From contig JAKBMG010000089.1 of NCBI GenBank assembly GCA_021831685.1, positions 1 to 34,757 of the forward strand: 34,757 nt of DNA, read 5' to 3'. Shown piece after piece: positions 8,776 to 18,283 of the stretch. Position numbers and translations under genes: made by a program. The first letter of the stretch is position 1, and every line of letters begins with the position of its first letter. Origin of the DNA: Bacteroidota bacterium. GTDB lineage: Bacteria > Bacteroidota > Ignavibacteria > Ignavibacteriales > Ignavibacteriaceae. The notes under the pieces were generated by a model. That model was not told the origin of the DNA, ran no database searches, and worked only from the letters and a program-made list of their open reading frames with translations.

Positions 8776-9573
8776 TTATTTTCCCTCCTTATTCTGCAGA
8801 GCTTTTGGCAAATAAAACAGCACAACTCTATTTTCTTTTTTAAGATATTCGTTCGCAACTCTTTGTATATCCTGCTTAGTAACATCCAAGTAGCGTTGAA
8901 TGTTCGAATTGATAAGGTCTGTATTTCCATAAATAACATGATACTCGGCAAGGTTTTCCGCAATTCCAGCATCGGTAGAAACCGCACTAACAGCTCTTGA
9001 CTCTATTAGGTTTTTTAATTTCTGTAACTCTTCATCTGTAATTAATGTCTTTTTCACCTTTTCTATTTGAGCGTCAATTGAATTTTCTAAGTCGCTTGCA
9101 TTTATTCCTGTGTTTGCAATACCAAGAGAGATAAATAATCCAGGGGCTTCAAGACCAAATGAAAAAGCCTCCACGTCGACTGCTTTCTGCTCGCTATCGA
9201 CGACGGCTTTATAAAGGCGGGAGCTTTTTCCAACTGCAAGAAGAGTCGTAAGCATGTCAAGCGGATAAAAATCTTTTGTCCCTATTGCCGGGATATGATA
9301 CGCTTCAATCACCGCCGGAAGCCTGATGTTATCATAGACAGTATCAACAACCTCCGCTGTTTGAGGTGGTTCTACAACATCCGGGCGATATATTTTTTTT
9401 GTTCCTTTGGGAATATCGCCGAAATATTCTTTAATTAATTCTTTAGTCTTTTCAATATTCATATCGCCGGCAATTGACAAAGTAGCATTTTGGGGCACAT
9501 AGTACGTGTGATAAAAATTTATAAATTCAGGCAGGGTAGCTTTGTCAATATATTGAACAGAGCCGATCGGCAC
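8776..9573 (-). CDS. M16 peptidase, C-terminal fragment
   Basis: This frame encodes the rest of the first M16 domain and the whole second M16 domain (GSVQYIDKATLPEF, LSIAGDMNIEKTKELI, and a late block AENLAEYHVIYGN). The coordinate 9573 is only the first possible start codon, a GTG inside WVPIGS. The frame is open and homologous further upstream to about 9613, and no ribosome-binding site precedes 9573. It should be read as the continuation of the gene starting at 10109 and not as an independent gene. Its end supplies the GGAGGG ribosome-binding site for the next gene. Confidence 0.6.
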   Translation of the reverse strand: MPIGSVQYIDKATLPEFINFYHTYYVPQNATLSIAGDMNIEKTKELIKEYFGDIPKGTKKIYRPDVVEPPQTAEVVDTVYDNIRLPAVIEAYHIPAIGTKDFYPLDMLTTLLAVGKSSRLYKAVVDSEQKAVDVEAFSFGLEAPGLFISLGIANTGINASDLENSIDAQIEKVKKTLITDEELQKLKNLIESRAVSAVSTDAGIAENLAEYHVIYGNTDLINSNIQRYLDVTKQDIQRVANEYLKKENRVVLFYLPKALQNKEGK

Positions 9574-10109
9574 CCATTTATATGGATAGACTTTGTAGGC
9601 ATACTTAAAAATATTTTCACACTACCGTATGGTTGATTATCAAATCGTTGTTTTCTTTCTTCTTTAACCACTTTGCGTTGAGTTTCTACAGATATGCTAT
9701 CTATTTTTAGATGTAGCATGCGTTCAGATTCCATCCACAAACCAAGTGATAGCTGGTTAGACGGTAGAATTTCATAATACAGGGTTCTATCTTGAGTCGT
9801 GTTCGCATTTAACTGACCGCCTGCATTTTGAATCATCTTATAGTAATCACCCCGGGGAATATATTTAGATCCAGAGAACATAAGATGCTCAAAAAAATGT
9901 GCAAAGCCGGTTCTATCCGGTTTTTCATTTTTTGAACCAACATGATATAAAACCGTAATAGCAACTATCGGAGTAGACTTATCCTGATGAAGGATTACAT
10001 GCAATCCATTGTCAAGATCATACTCTGTGAAATTTATTTTAACCTGGGAAAAGCCAGGAAAAATTAAAATTAAGGACAAAAGAATTGTCCATGCAAATTT
10101 CCTATTCAT
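9519..10109 (-). CDS. M16 peptidase, N-terminal fragment as it would be translated
   Basis: In this frame 196 codons are open. Residues up to about GSVK (164) match an M16 N-terminal catalytic domain with the HFFEH zinc motif. The remaining 30 or so residues (IFLSMPTKSIHINGCR and onward) are out of frame and unlike the family. The ATG has AAGGA 9 bases upstream and follows a signal peptide pattern, so the start is firm. Without a frame correction the product would lack half the peptidase and would probably be inactive. Confidence 0.7.
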   Translation of the reverse strand: MNRKFAWTILLSLILIFPGFSQVKINFTEYDLDNGLHVILHQDKSTPIVAITVLYHVGSKNEKPDRTGFAHFFEHLMFSGSKYIPRGDYYKMIQNAGGQLNANTTQDRTLYYEILPSNQLSLGLWMESERMLHLKIDSISVETQRKVVKEERKQRFDNQPYGSVKIFLSMPTKSIHINGCRSALFNILTKLPCLNL

Positions 10110-10334
10110 TATGAAATCCTTGAGTTAATAAAATATCTGATAAAAGTTTATTTAAAATCAACAGATTAGAAATCTTATTGAAATGAATTAATAATTCAAG
10201 TTAAGCGGGCTAATTCAGATATAATAGTTGAGGAGAGTAAAATTCAAAGAATTCTTTCCTTTACTTACATCGAAACTTTGGAGTTTCTCATACATTACAT
10301 AATGTGAATTAGTTCTTTAGCCAAGCTTATATTA

Positions 10335-12788
10335 TTATTCAACCGGATTTATATCAACGCTATCTTCATCCGGAACAACCTTCGCGATATCGGCAATCAT
10401 GTCACCTTCACTCAATCGAATTACCCTAACGCCTTGAGTATTTCTTCCCATTACCCGGATGTCTTTTACGCTTTGTCTAATCACCATTCCTTTTGAGGAA
10501 ATAATTACAAGCTCATCGCCGTCGACAACATCCATTAAAGAAATCATCTTACCGACTTTATCACTTGTTTTAACAGTGATAACGCCTTTGCCGCCTCGCT
10601 TTGTAATGCGATAATCATTAATGTCAGACCTTTTTCCGAAACCTTTTTCTGTAACAACTAAGATACTGTCATTTCTCTTAATAATAAGCAATCCGACCAC
10701 TTTATCATCTTTGCTAAGTCTAACGCCTCTGACACCGGTAGCGGTTCTTCCCATATCCCGCACATCGTTTTCGTGGAAGCGAATAGCAAATCCGCTTCGC
10801 GTACCAAGTACAATATCATTATTGCCCTCAGACATTTTAACGGCAATTAGTTTATCCCCTCCAGCAATATTTATTGCATTTATTCCACCCTTCCTAACAT
10901 TTCCGTAAGCCGAGAGGACCGTTTTTTTAATGGTTCCTTTTTCGGTTGCCATTACAAGATAGCTATCGTCTTTAAATTCTTTTACAGTCACGAACGCCGC
11001 AATGTTTTCATCTTTTTCTTTTTCAATAAGATTTAACATAGACCTTCCACGAGTAGCTCTTCCACCTTCCGGAAGTTCGTGAACTTTTATCCAGTAGCAC
11101 TTTCCCTTATCTGTAAATAATAGAATGTAGTGATGTGTGGAAGCGACAAACATATGCTCGATAAAGTCATCGTCTTTGGTTCCTGCACCAGTGACACCCT
11201 TGCCACCGCGTCCTTGTTTACGGTAGCCACTTACAGGGAACCTTTTTATAAATCCACCATGGGTTATTGTAACAACAACATCTTCCTCTGCAATGATATC
11301 TTCAAGAGAAAACTCCTCGTAGTTATAAATAATTTCGGTGCGTCTTGCATCGCCGTATTTTTCCTTAATTTCAAGTAACTCATCTTTGATAATTAAATAT
11401 CTTTTTTCTTCGCTGGCAAGAATTCCCTTTAACTTTTCGATAAACTTAATTATATCGCGGTATTCATCTTCTATTTTCTTTCTTTCCAGCCCAGTTAATC
11501 TTTGCAGACGCATATCTAAAATTGCTTTAGCCTGAATTTCGCTAAGCTTAAAGCGCTTAATCAAATTAGCTTTAGCTGTTTCGACATCTTTAGACTTTTT
11601 GATAGTTTCGATTACCGCATCAATATTATCAAGCGCAATTATGTAACCCTCCAAAATATGTGCGCGTTTTTCGGCGGTATCTAATTCAAATTTTGTTCTT
11701 CTAATAAGAACATCCATGCGGTGGTTGATGAAATGCTGCATCATTTCCTTAAGCACAAGAACCTTAGGCGCGCCGTTTACAAGAGCTAGCATAATTACGC
11801 CGAAAGTAGTTTGCATTTGCGTATGCTTAAAAAGTTGATTAAGAACCACCGGCGGTTGAGCATCGCGTTTTAGTTCGATAACCACACGCATACCGTCACG
11901 GTCGGATTCGTCTCTGATATTTGAAATATCACCAATTTTTCCTTCGTGAACCAGCTCTGCTATTTTTTCAATTAGGTTTGCTTTATTTACCTGATACGGA
12001 AGCTCAGTTATAATGATGTTATCCCTCCCGTTTTTTAAGCTTTCAATATTAGCTTTTGCACGAACTAAAATTCTTCCACGACCGGTTGTGTAAGCATCTT
12101 TAACGCCACCATAACCATAGATAATCCCGCCGGTTGGAAAATCGGGAGCGGTAATATATTTCATCAATTTTTCCGAAGTTAATTCGGGATTTTTAATAAG
12201 CGCAATCAAGCCATCAATGACTTCGGTTAAATTGTGCGGAGGAATATTTGTAGCCATACCAACTGCGATTCCGCTGGAACCGTTAACAAGAAGATTAGGG
12301 AGATACGAGGGCATAACAGTTGGTTCTTGAAGCGAGTCGTCAAAGTTTGAGACAAAATTAACAGTGTTTTTATCCAAATCGCGAAGCATCTCTTCGGCAA
12401 TTTTGGAAAGTCGTGCTTCTGTATAACGCATAGCCGCAGGTGAGTCGCCGTCGACAGAGCCAAAATTACCCTGCCCGTCGACCAAAGGATATCGAAGGGA
12501 AAAATCCTGCACCATTCTAACCATGGTATCATATACTGCCGTATCGCCGTGGGGATGATATTTACCGAGAACCTCTCCGACAATTCTTGCCGACTTTTTA
12601 TATGGTTTATTATAAGCAACTCCAAGTTCGTGCATCCCGTAAAGCACCCTCCTATGTACTGGCTTAAGTCCATCACGCACATCAGGCAAGGCGCGAGCTA
12701 CTATTACCGACATTGAATAATCTATGTAGGAAGATTTCATTTCATCTTCGAGGGAAACGGGAATTATTTTTTCAAAAATTGTTGCCAT
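10335..12788 (-). CDS. gyrA: DNA gyrase subunit A
   Basis: This is the breakage-reunion subunit of the gyrase A2B2 complex, introducing negative supercoils into DNA. At 817 residues it has the usual compact length. The catalytic tyrosine is Tyr122 in [10 protein letters not shown], at the same number as in E. coli. The quinolone-resistance region reads [10 protein letters not shown], so Thr occupies position 83 and Asp position 87. The C-terminal beta-pinwheel carries a GyrA box at 525-531 (QGRGGKG), which marks gyrase and not topoisomerase IV. Repeated pinwheel blades such as [12 protein letters not shown] and [12 protein letters not shown] follow. The short acidic tail ends VDINPVE. It lies 143 bp downstream of gyrB in the same direction; the gap could hold its own promoter. 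Confidence 0.98.
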   Translation of the reverse strand: MATIFEKIIPVSLEDEMKSSYIDYSMSVIVARALPDVRDGLKPVHRRVLYGMHELGVAYNKPYKKSARIVGEVLGKYHPHGDTAVYDTMVRMVQDFSLRYPLVDGQGNFGSVDGDSPAAMRYTEARLSKIAEEMLRDLDKNTVNFVSNFDDSLQEPTVMPSYLPNLLVNGSSGIAVGMATNIPPHNLTEVIDGLIALIKNPELTSEKLMKYITAPDFPTGGIIYGYGGVKDAYTTGRGRILVRAKANIESLKNGRDNIIITELPYQVNKANLIEKIAELVHEGKIGDISNIRDESDRDGMRVVIELKRDAQPPVVLNQLFKHTQMQTTFGVIMLALVNGAPKVLVLKEMMQHFINHRMDVLIRRTKFELDTAEKRAHILEGYIIALDNIDAVIETIKKSKDVETAKANLIKRFKLSEIQAKAILDMRLQRLTGLERKKIEDEYRDIIKFIEKLKGILASEEKRYLIIKDELLEIKEKYGDARRTEIIYNYEEFSLEDIIAEEDVVVTITHGGFIKRFPVSGYRKQGRGGKGVTGAGTKDDDFIEHMFVASTHHYILLFTDKGKCYWIKVHELPEGGRATRGRSMLNLIEKEKDENIAAFVTVKEFKDDSYLVMATEKGTIKKTVLSAYGNVRKGGINAINIAGGDKLIAVKMSEGNNDIVLGTRSGFAIRFHENDVRDMGRTATGVRGVRLSKDDKVVGLLIIKRNDSILVVTEKGFGKRSDINDYRITKRGGKGVITVKTSDKVGKMISLMDVVDGDELVIISSKGMVIRQSVKDIRVMGRNTQGVRVIRLSEGDMIADIAKVVPDEDSVDINPVE

Positions 12789-12931
12789 GTTTTTTTCAAT
12801 TAGTTTTTATGTTTATTATTCATTTTCTTCACATTGTGAATGCGAACCGAATAAAGTTATTTTCTTGGATTGAGTTTTTTCTAAATCGTTACCAATTATA
12901 TTTTGAAACGTTTCTTTCGTTATAGTTAAAA
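12789..12931 (-). promoter_or_regulatory. gyrB-gyrA spacer with two short palindromes
   Basis: Upstream of gyrA, TTCACATTGTGAA (12828-12840) is a perfect inverted repeat around one central base, about 40 bp before the start codon. GAAACGTTTC (12905-12914) is a perfect 10-bp palindrome just after the gyrB stop. The core GAAACGTT also occurs twice in the dnaA-rpmH gap. These could be operator sites but nothing in the sequence proves it. Confidence 0.3.
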
Positions 12932-14914
<1,983 letters not shown>

Positions 14915-14946
14915 CTAATTTATTTTAATTTTTCCGGATTCATAGT

Positions 14947-15231
14947 TCAAACAAACCGAATCCACTTTACTCTCTCTTCTTTGAAGTGATTATTTATCTT
15001 TTCAATTATTATCTGGTCTTTAAATTTTAATTCACTTTTCCAAGCCGCACTTTCAGCAGATAGAAAAAGAGTTTTTTTTTCAACTTTAACTGCGGATACG
15101 ACCATTCTTAAATCGGGAAATATTTTATAAAACGAGTCCACAACTTCCGATTGTTTTAGCGAATTCCTTAAGGATGACAATTCCGGATTATCGTTTACAA
15201 TTTCGGCAAAACTGTGAAAATCTTTAGGCAT
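14947..15231 (-). CDS. DUF721/DciA-like protein
   Basis: A 94-residue protein with the core pattern of DUF721, the family of the helicase-associated protein DciA. The visible pattern is hydrophobic strands VSAVKVEKKTLFLSAESAAW, then KSELKFKDQIIIEKIN, ending in a strand after the helix. The SAAWKSEL block corresponds to the family's S-S-x-W-x-x-E-L signature. DciA proteins assist the replicative helicase in bacteria without DnaC or DnaI loaders, and the slot between recF and gyrB is a usual place for this gene. I start it at the ATG at 15231, since the longer frame begins with TTG at 15237. The start overlaps the recF stop by 8 bases, suggesting coupled translation. The loader role is inferred from family and position. 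Confidence 0.82.
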   Translation of the reverse strand: MPKDFHSFAEIVNDNPELSSLRNSLKQSEVVDSFYKIFPDLRMVVSAVKVEKKTLFLSAESAAWKSELKFKDQIIIEKINNHFKEERVKWIRFV

Positions 15232-16339
15232 AAACAACCTGCCCGTTATTAAGTTTAATTACAAGATCATCATCTTCTTTTTGTAAGAAGGAAAAATCGG
15301 TAAAGTCCGTAAGTGTGATAAATGCTTGACCGACCTGGCGTAAATACTCACTAATTCTAATCGATCTTTTTGCGTCAAGTTCTCCAAAAACATCATCAAG
15401 CAAAAATATCGGAGCCTTACCAGTAATTTCTTTAAGATAAAAAAACTGAGCAAACCTTAAAACCACCTGAAAAGTTTTATGCTGACCTTGGGATCCATAT
15501 GTTTTTAAATCAACATCATTTATTTTAAAAACAAAATCATCTCTGTGAGGACCGACTAGGTTTGATCCCCGGCGTATTTCATCATCTTTTCTTTTATGAA
15601 GAAGTTTAAAAAATATATCTTCAATGTTTTCTTCTTGGGAAAGCCCCTCCAAGAACATATATTCTACGCCAGGAATTTCGTCGTCGTTCAAAATTACTTT
15701 AAAAGAATCTTTTATAAAATCCTTAAATTTTCGAATAAATTTTAAGCGATGAATAATAATTTCTTTTCCGGAGGCAATCATCTTAGAATTCCACGCATCA
15801 AGTTCGTCGAATAAAGTTTTGTTTTTTGTTTCTTTAAGCTGCGCCAAGAGAGATGCTTTTTGACGAAGGGTTTTATTATAGTCCAATAGGTTTTTCAAAT
15901 AAGTTTCACTTGCTTGCGAGATGACAGAATCAACAAACTTTCTACGCTCTCCAGGAGCACCCTGTGTAATGGAGTGATCTGTTGGCGTTAATATAACCAC
16001 TGGAAATTTCCCAATTATGTCAGCAGCTCTGGTTATATGCTTTCCGTTAAGAAAATAAATTTTCTTGTTAGAATTTAAAAAGTAAGAAATCCTTGCTTCA
16101 CTGTTGCTGTAATCTTTAAATGAGCCAATTATTTCTAATTCGTTTTCGTTAAACCTTACCACTTCGCCGTCAAAATTTGAGTTGATACTTTTGGTTGTGC
16201 ACAGATAATAAATAGATTCCAAAATAGATGTTTTGCCTTGTCCGTTGCCGCCAACAATATAATTTAATCTTTCTGAAAAAATCAGTTTGGTTTCTTTGTG
16301 GCTCCTAAAATTTTTTAATTTTACGGAGGATAAAATCAT
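15224..16339 (-). CDS. recF: DNA replication and repair protein RecF
   Basis: RecF is an SMC-like ABC ATPase that helps RecOR load RecA at single-strand gaps. The Walker A motif GGNGQGKT is at residues 30-37, the ABC signature is SQGQHKTFQVVLRFA and the Walker B is FLLDDVFGELD. All are intact and in order, with the 371-residue length typical of the family. The N-terminal LKNFRSHKETKL is the standard RecF opening. The ATG lies one base after the dnaN stop codon (TAATATG on the minus strand), so the two are almost certainly cotranslated. Confidence 0.97.
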   Translation of the reverse strand: MILSSVKLKNFRSHKETKLIFSERLNYIVGGNGQGKTSILESIYYLCTTKSINSNFDGEVVRFNENELEIIGSFKDYSNSEARISYFLNSNKKIYFLNGKHITRAADIIGKFPVVILTPTDHSITQGAPGERRKFVDSVISQASETYLKNLLDYNKTLRQKASLLAQLKETKNKTLFDELDAWNSKMIASGKEIIIHRLKFIRKFKDFIKDSFKVILNDDEIPGVEYMFLEGLSQEENIEDIFFKLLHKRKDDEIRRGSNLVGPHRDDFVFKINDVDLKTYGSQGQHKTFQVVLRFAQFFYLKEITGKAPIFLLDDVFGELDAKRSIRISEYLRQVGQAFITLTDFTDFSFLQKEDDDLVIKLNNGQVVYA

Positions 16340-16340
16340 A

Positions 16341-17450
16341 TTAATTATTTAGCCGAACCGGCATTAACAAAAGCATTAGATCTTCGTTGTCTTTCATTTT
16401 GGAAGGTTCAACAATACACGCTTTGGTTGGTGAATGAAGCTTAAAAATAACATTTTCGTCTCCAACATGCGATAAAATATCGTTTACATATGATGTATTA
16501 AAACCAATATCCATTGATTCACCGGCATATTCACATAAAATTTTTTCTTTCGCGTTTGAACCGTGGTCAATATCTTCGGCAGATACTTCAAGCAAGTTTT
16601 TATTAATTGAAAATTTTACCTGCTTTGAATTTGAAGCTGAGAATAACATCATTCTTTTAATGCTTGAGAGGAGATCGTTGGTTTTTACTTTTAAAATGTT
16701 TTCGTTTTCAATTGGAATAACACTGCTATATGAAGGATATTTTTCTCCTATTAGGCGTGTTATAAACTCCATATCATTTGTGTGAAAAGAAATATTTGTT
16801 TTGCTAAGAAATATTCTGGCATCGTTTTCATTTAATATTTTTGACAATACGGAAATAGCTCTTTCCGGTACAACATATTGATCTTCCTTGTTTGTCTTGA
16901 TGTCCTTATTAATATATTTAACAAGACGGTGTCCGTCCGTAGTAACAAACCTTAAACCTTGATCCGAAAATTCAAATAGTGTTCCGGTCATTGCAGGACG
17001 CATGTCTTCTTTGCTCATTGCAAACGCTGTTTGGTCAATAGCCTTTTTTAAGTCACTTCCGTTGATAACAACTTCAACTTCACCGGAAACGTTTGGTATA
17101 GCTGGAAAATCTTCGGGAGAAGAATAGCCGATATTATAAACGCCGTTATCAGTTAATATTTTTATTTTTGAGTTTGATTCGGTTTCAAAATGAATTTGCG
17201 TGTCGTCTAGAGAACGAATTATATCGTACAAAAGTTTGGCGGGAATAACCATTTTTGTGTTTTCGTCAGCAGCAACATTTATTGATGAACGAAGAGATAT
17301 TTCCAAATCCGTCGCACAAACAGTTAATGAGCCATCCTTAATTTCAAAAAGAAAATTTTCTAAAATGGGCATTGGTGTTCTGCTCGGAACTGCCGGAATA
17401 ATTTTGGATAATAACTTTTCTAAAATTTTACTATTTACTTTGAATTCCAT
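16341..17450 (-). CDS. dnaN: DNA polymerase III sliding clamp (beta)
   Basis: This is the ring-shaped processivity clamp that tethers DNA polymerase III and other clamp binders to DNA. Its 369 residues give the three similar clamp domains. Recognisable blocks are the N-terminal SRTPMPILENFLFEI, the middle FVTTDGHRLVKY, and the C-terminal LLLMPVRLNN, the counterpart of the family's MPMRL end that lines the partner-binding cleft. The ATG is preceded by AGGAG with a rather long spacing. In this window a small lipoprotein gene and a hairpin separate it from dnaA, so dnaN probably starts its own transcript. Confidence 0.98.
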   Translation of the reverse strand: MEFKVNSKILEKLLSKIIPAVPSRTPMPILENFLFEIKDGSLTVCATDLEISLRSSINVAADENTKMVIPAKLLYDIIRSLDDTQIHFETESNSKIKILTDNGVYNIGYSSPEDFPAIPNVSGEVEVVINGSDLKKAIDQTAFAMSKEDMRPAMTGTLFEFSDQGLRFVTTDGHRLVKYINKDIKTNKEDQYVVPERAISVLSKILNENDARIFLSKTNISFHTNDMEFITRLIGEKYPSYSSVIPIENENILKVKTNDLLSSIKRMMLFSASNSKQVKFSINKNLLEVSAEDIDHGSNAKEKILCEYAGESMDIGFNTSYVNDILSHVGDENVIFKLHSPTKACIVEPSKMKDNEDLMLLLMPVRLNN

Positions 17451-17485
17451 TTGTTTTTTATCTCCTATAGAAGCATTGCAAATTA

Positions 17486-17527
17486 CAAAAAATACTCTCC
17501 AATCTCAATAAAATTGATAGTTGGAGA
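17486..17527 (-). terminator. Candidate Rho-independent terminator between lipoprotein gene and dnaN
   Basis: On the minus strand a TCTCCAA arm (17521-17527) pairs with TTGGAGA (17496-17502). An inner CAAT/ATTG pairing (17513-17516 with 17506-17509) lies inside it. A run of six T follows after three bases (17487-17492). It lies 30 bp after the lipoprotein stop and about 45 bp before the dnaN start. It could end the lipoprotein transcript or be a leader hairpin of dnaN. Confidence 0.5.
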
Positions 17528-17557
17528 TTTAATAAAAAAAGATAATTAACTAGTTTT

Positions 17558-17956
17558 TTATGGGCCTGTCACACTTGTTGAATTCTGGTTATCGCTGTTC
17601 GATACAGTTATGGAAATAACATAAACATTAGTTTGTAGGGTGCTTGAATAAACAAAAAGAATTTTTGTTCCCGCTTTTATTACCAAAGAACCAGAAAGAT
17701 TTCCAACTGAACTTGAACTTGTTGCACCGGCAGGAATAGAATATGTTGTTGAATAATTATATGTGCCATTAGGAATTTGGTTGATTGAAGATGTTTGTCC
17801 GGCTGGAATAGTAATTAAGCTTCCTCTAAAATTTACATAAACATCACCAGAGGCTAAGTTTTTGAATGTAATACTATTGTTTATTGTGCTTGAACATCCG
17901 GAAAGAAAAACAGGTATAAACAAAAGAAGAAAAAAATATGAAATAAGCCGATTCAT
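17558..17956 (-). CDS. Small predicted lipoprotein, unknown function
   Basis: I do not recognise a family for this 132-residue protein. Residues 3-20 are a hydrophobic signal segment ending in a lipobox LSGC (residues 18-21), so processing and lipidation at Cys21 are expected. The mature part is rich in Ser, Thr, Asn, Gly and Val with alternating strand-like segments (DVYVNFRGSLITIPAG, GSLVIKAGTKILFVYS) and almost no charged residues. This suggests a small beta-sandwich facing the periplasm or cell surface. It sits between dnaA and dnaN, two genes that are usually adjacent, and is followed by its own candidate terminator. Base composition resembles its neighbours. It is likely a real gene because of the clean signal peptide, but its function is unknown. 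Confidence 0.7.
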   Translation of the reverse strand: MNRLISYFFLLLFIPVFLSGCSSTINNSITFKNLASGDVYVNFRGSLITIPAGQTSSINQIPNGTYNYSTTYSIPAGATSSSSVGNLSGSLVIKAGTKILFVYSSTLQTNVYVISITVSNSDNQNSTSVTGP

Positions 17957-18283
17957 TTTTAGCTCTAAAAATTGTATGTGATGTTTTAATAAGTAAAAAT
18001 TAGTTTAAATCATTTTAATAATCAACAAAAAGAACATATATACACAACATTATTATTAATTAAATATAATTTTAAAAATATAATAATATTAATAATAATG
18101 TGGATATGTTAATAACTTAAAATTATTATTAAAACAGGTTAAAAAAGCAAAATCAGACTCAACGATTTTGTTAACAACTTTAACCCAAATATGACATAAA
18201 ATAATTTTGTTCATAATTATATAGTTATCAACAACAAGACAGGATGTTTTTAACAGGATATTAACATGCCATTATAGGAAAAA
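17957..18283. other. oriC: AT-rich gap after dnaA: candidate part of the replication origin
   Basis: This 327-bp gene-free segment contains 51 consecutive A/T bases (18049-18099). The inverted arms 18047-18060 (ACATTATTATTAAT) and 18088-18101 are perfectly complementary over 14 bp, and an outer AACATAT/ATATGTT pair (18033-18039, 18104-18110) extends the symmetry. DnaA-box-like nonamers, each one base off TTATNCACA, lie at 18038-18046 (ATATACACA), 18099-18107 (ATATCCACA on the minus strand) and 18235-18243 (TTATCAACA). A TTGTTAACAA palindrome is at 18168-18177. This is what a DNA-unwinding element would look like. Its role as part of the origin is inference. Confidence 0.6.

Larger units (their letters stand above)
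8776..10109 (-). pseudogene. Catalytic M16 zinc peptidase, broken by a single-base frameshift
   Basis: Two adjacent reading frames together encode one complete M16 peptidase of about 444 residues. The first part (10109 down to about 9617) has a signal peptide MNRKFAWTILLSLILIFPGF, the zinc motif HFFEH (residues 71-75) and a downstream ligand Glu in VVKEERK (about 150). The second frame continues without loss: NIFKYAYKVYPYKW, then PIGSVQYIDKATLPEF, to the C-terminal stop at 8776. The frames join at an A4 run (9614-9617) near a T5 run (9607-9611). One extra A there would restore QPYGSVKNIFKYAY. The break could be a real mutation, a sequencing or assembly error, or less likely programmed slippage. 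All other positions look under selection, and its partner gene is intact. Confidence 0.85.

Noticed and set aside
8776-9573. Independent gene starting with GTG at 9573
   Set aside because: The frame upstream of the GTG still encodes conserved M16 sequence and there is no ribosome-binding site, so it is the second half of a frameshifted gene.
9607-9617. Programmed -1 ribosomal frameshift signal
   Set aside because: The offset fits -1, but no X XXY YYZ heptamer with matching triplets is present in the right phase and no stimulatory structure is evident. Mutation or sequence error is simpler.
10272-10305. Terminator after gyrA (GAAACT/AGTTTC and ACATTA/TAATGT hairpins)
   Set aside because: The stems are six bases, A/T-rich, and no T-tract follows in the gyrA direction. 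Too weak to list as a feature.
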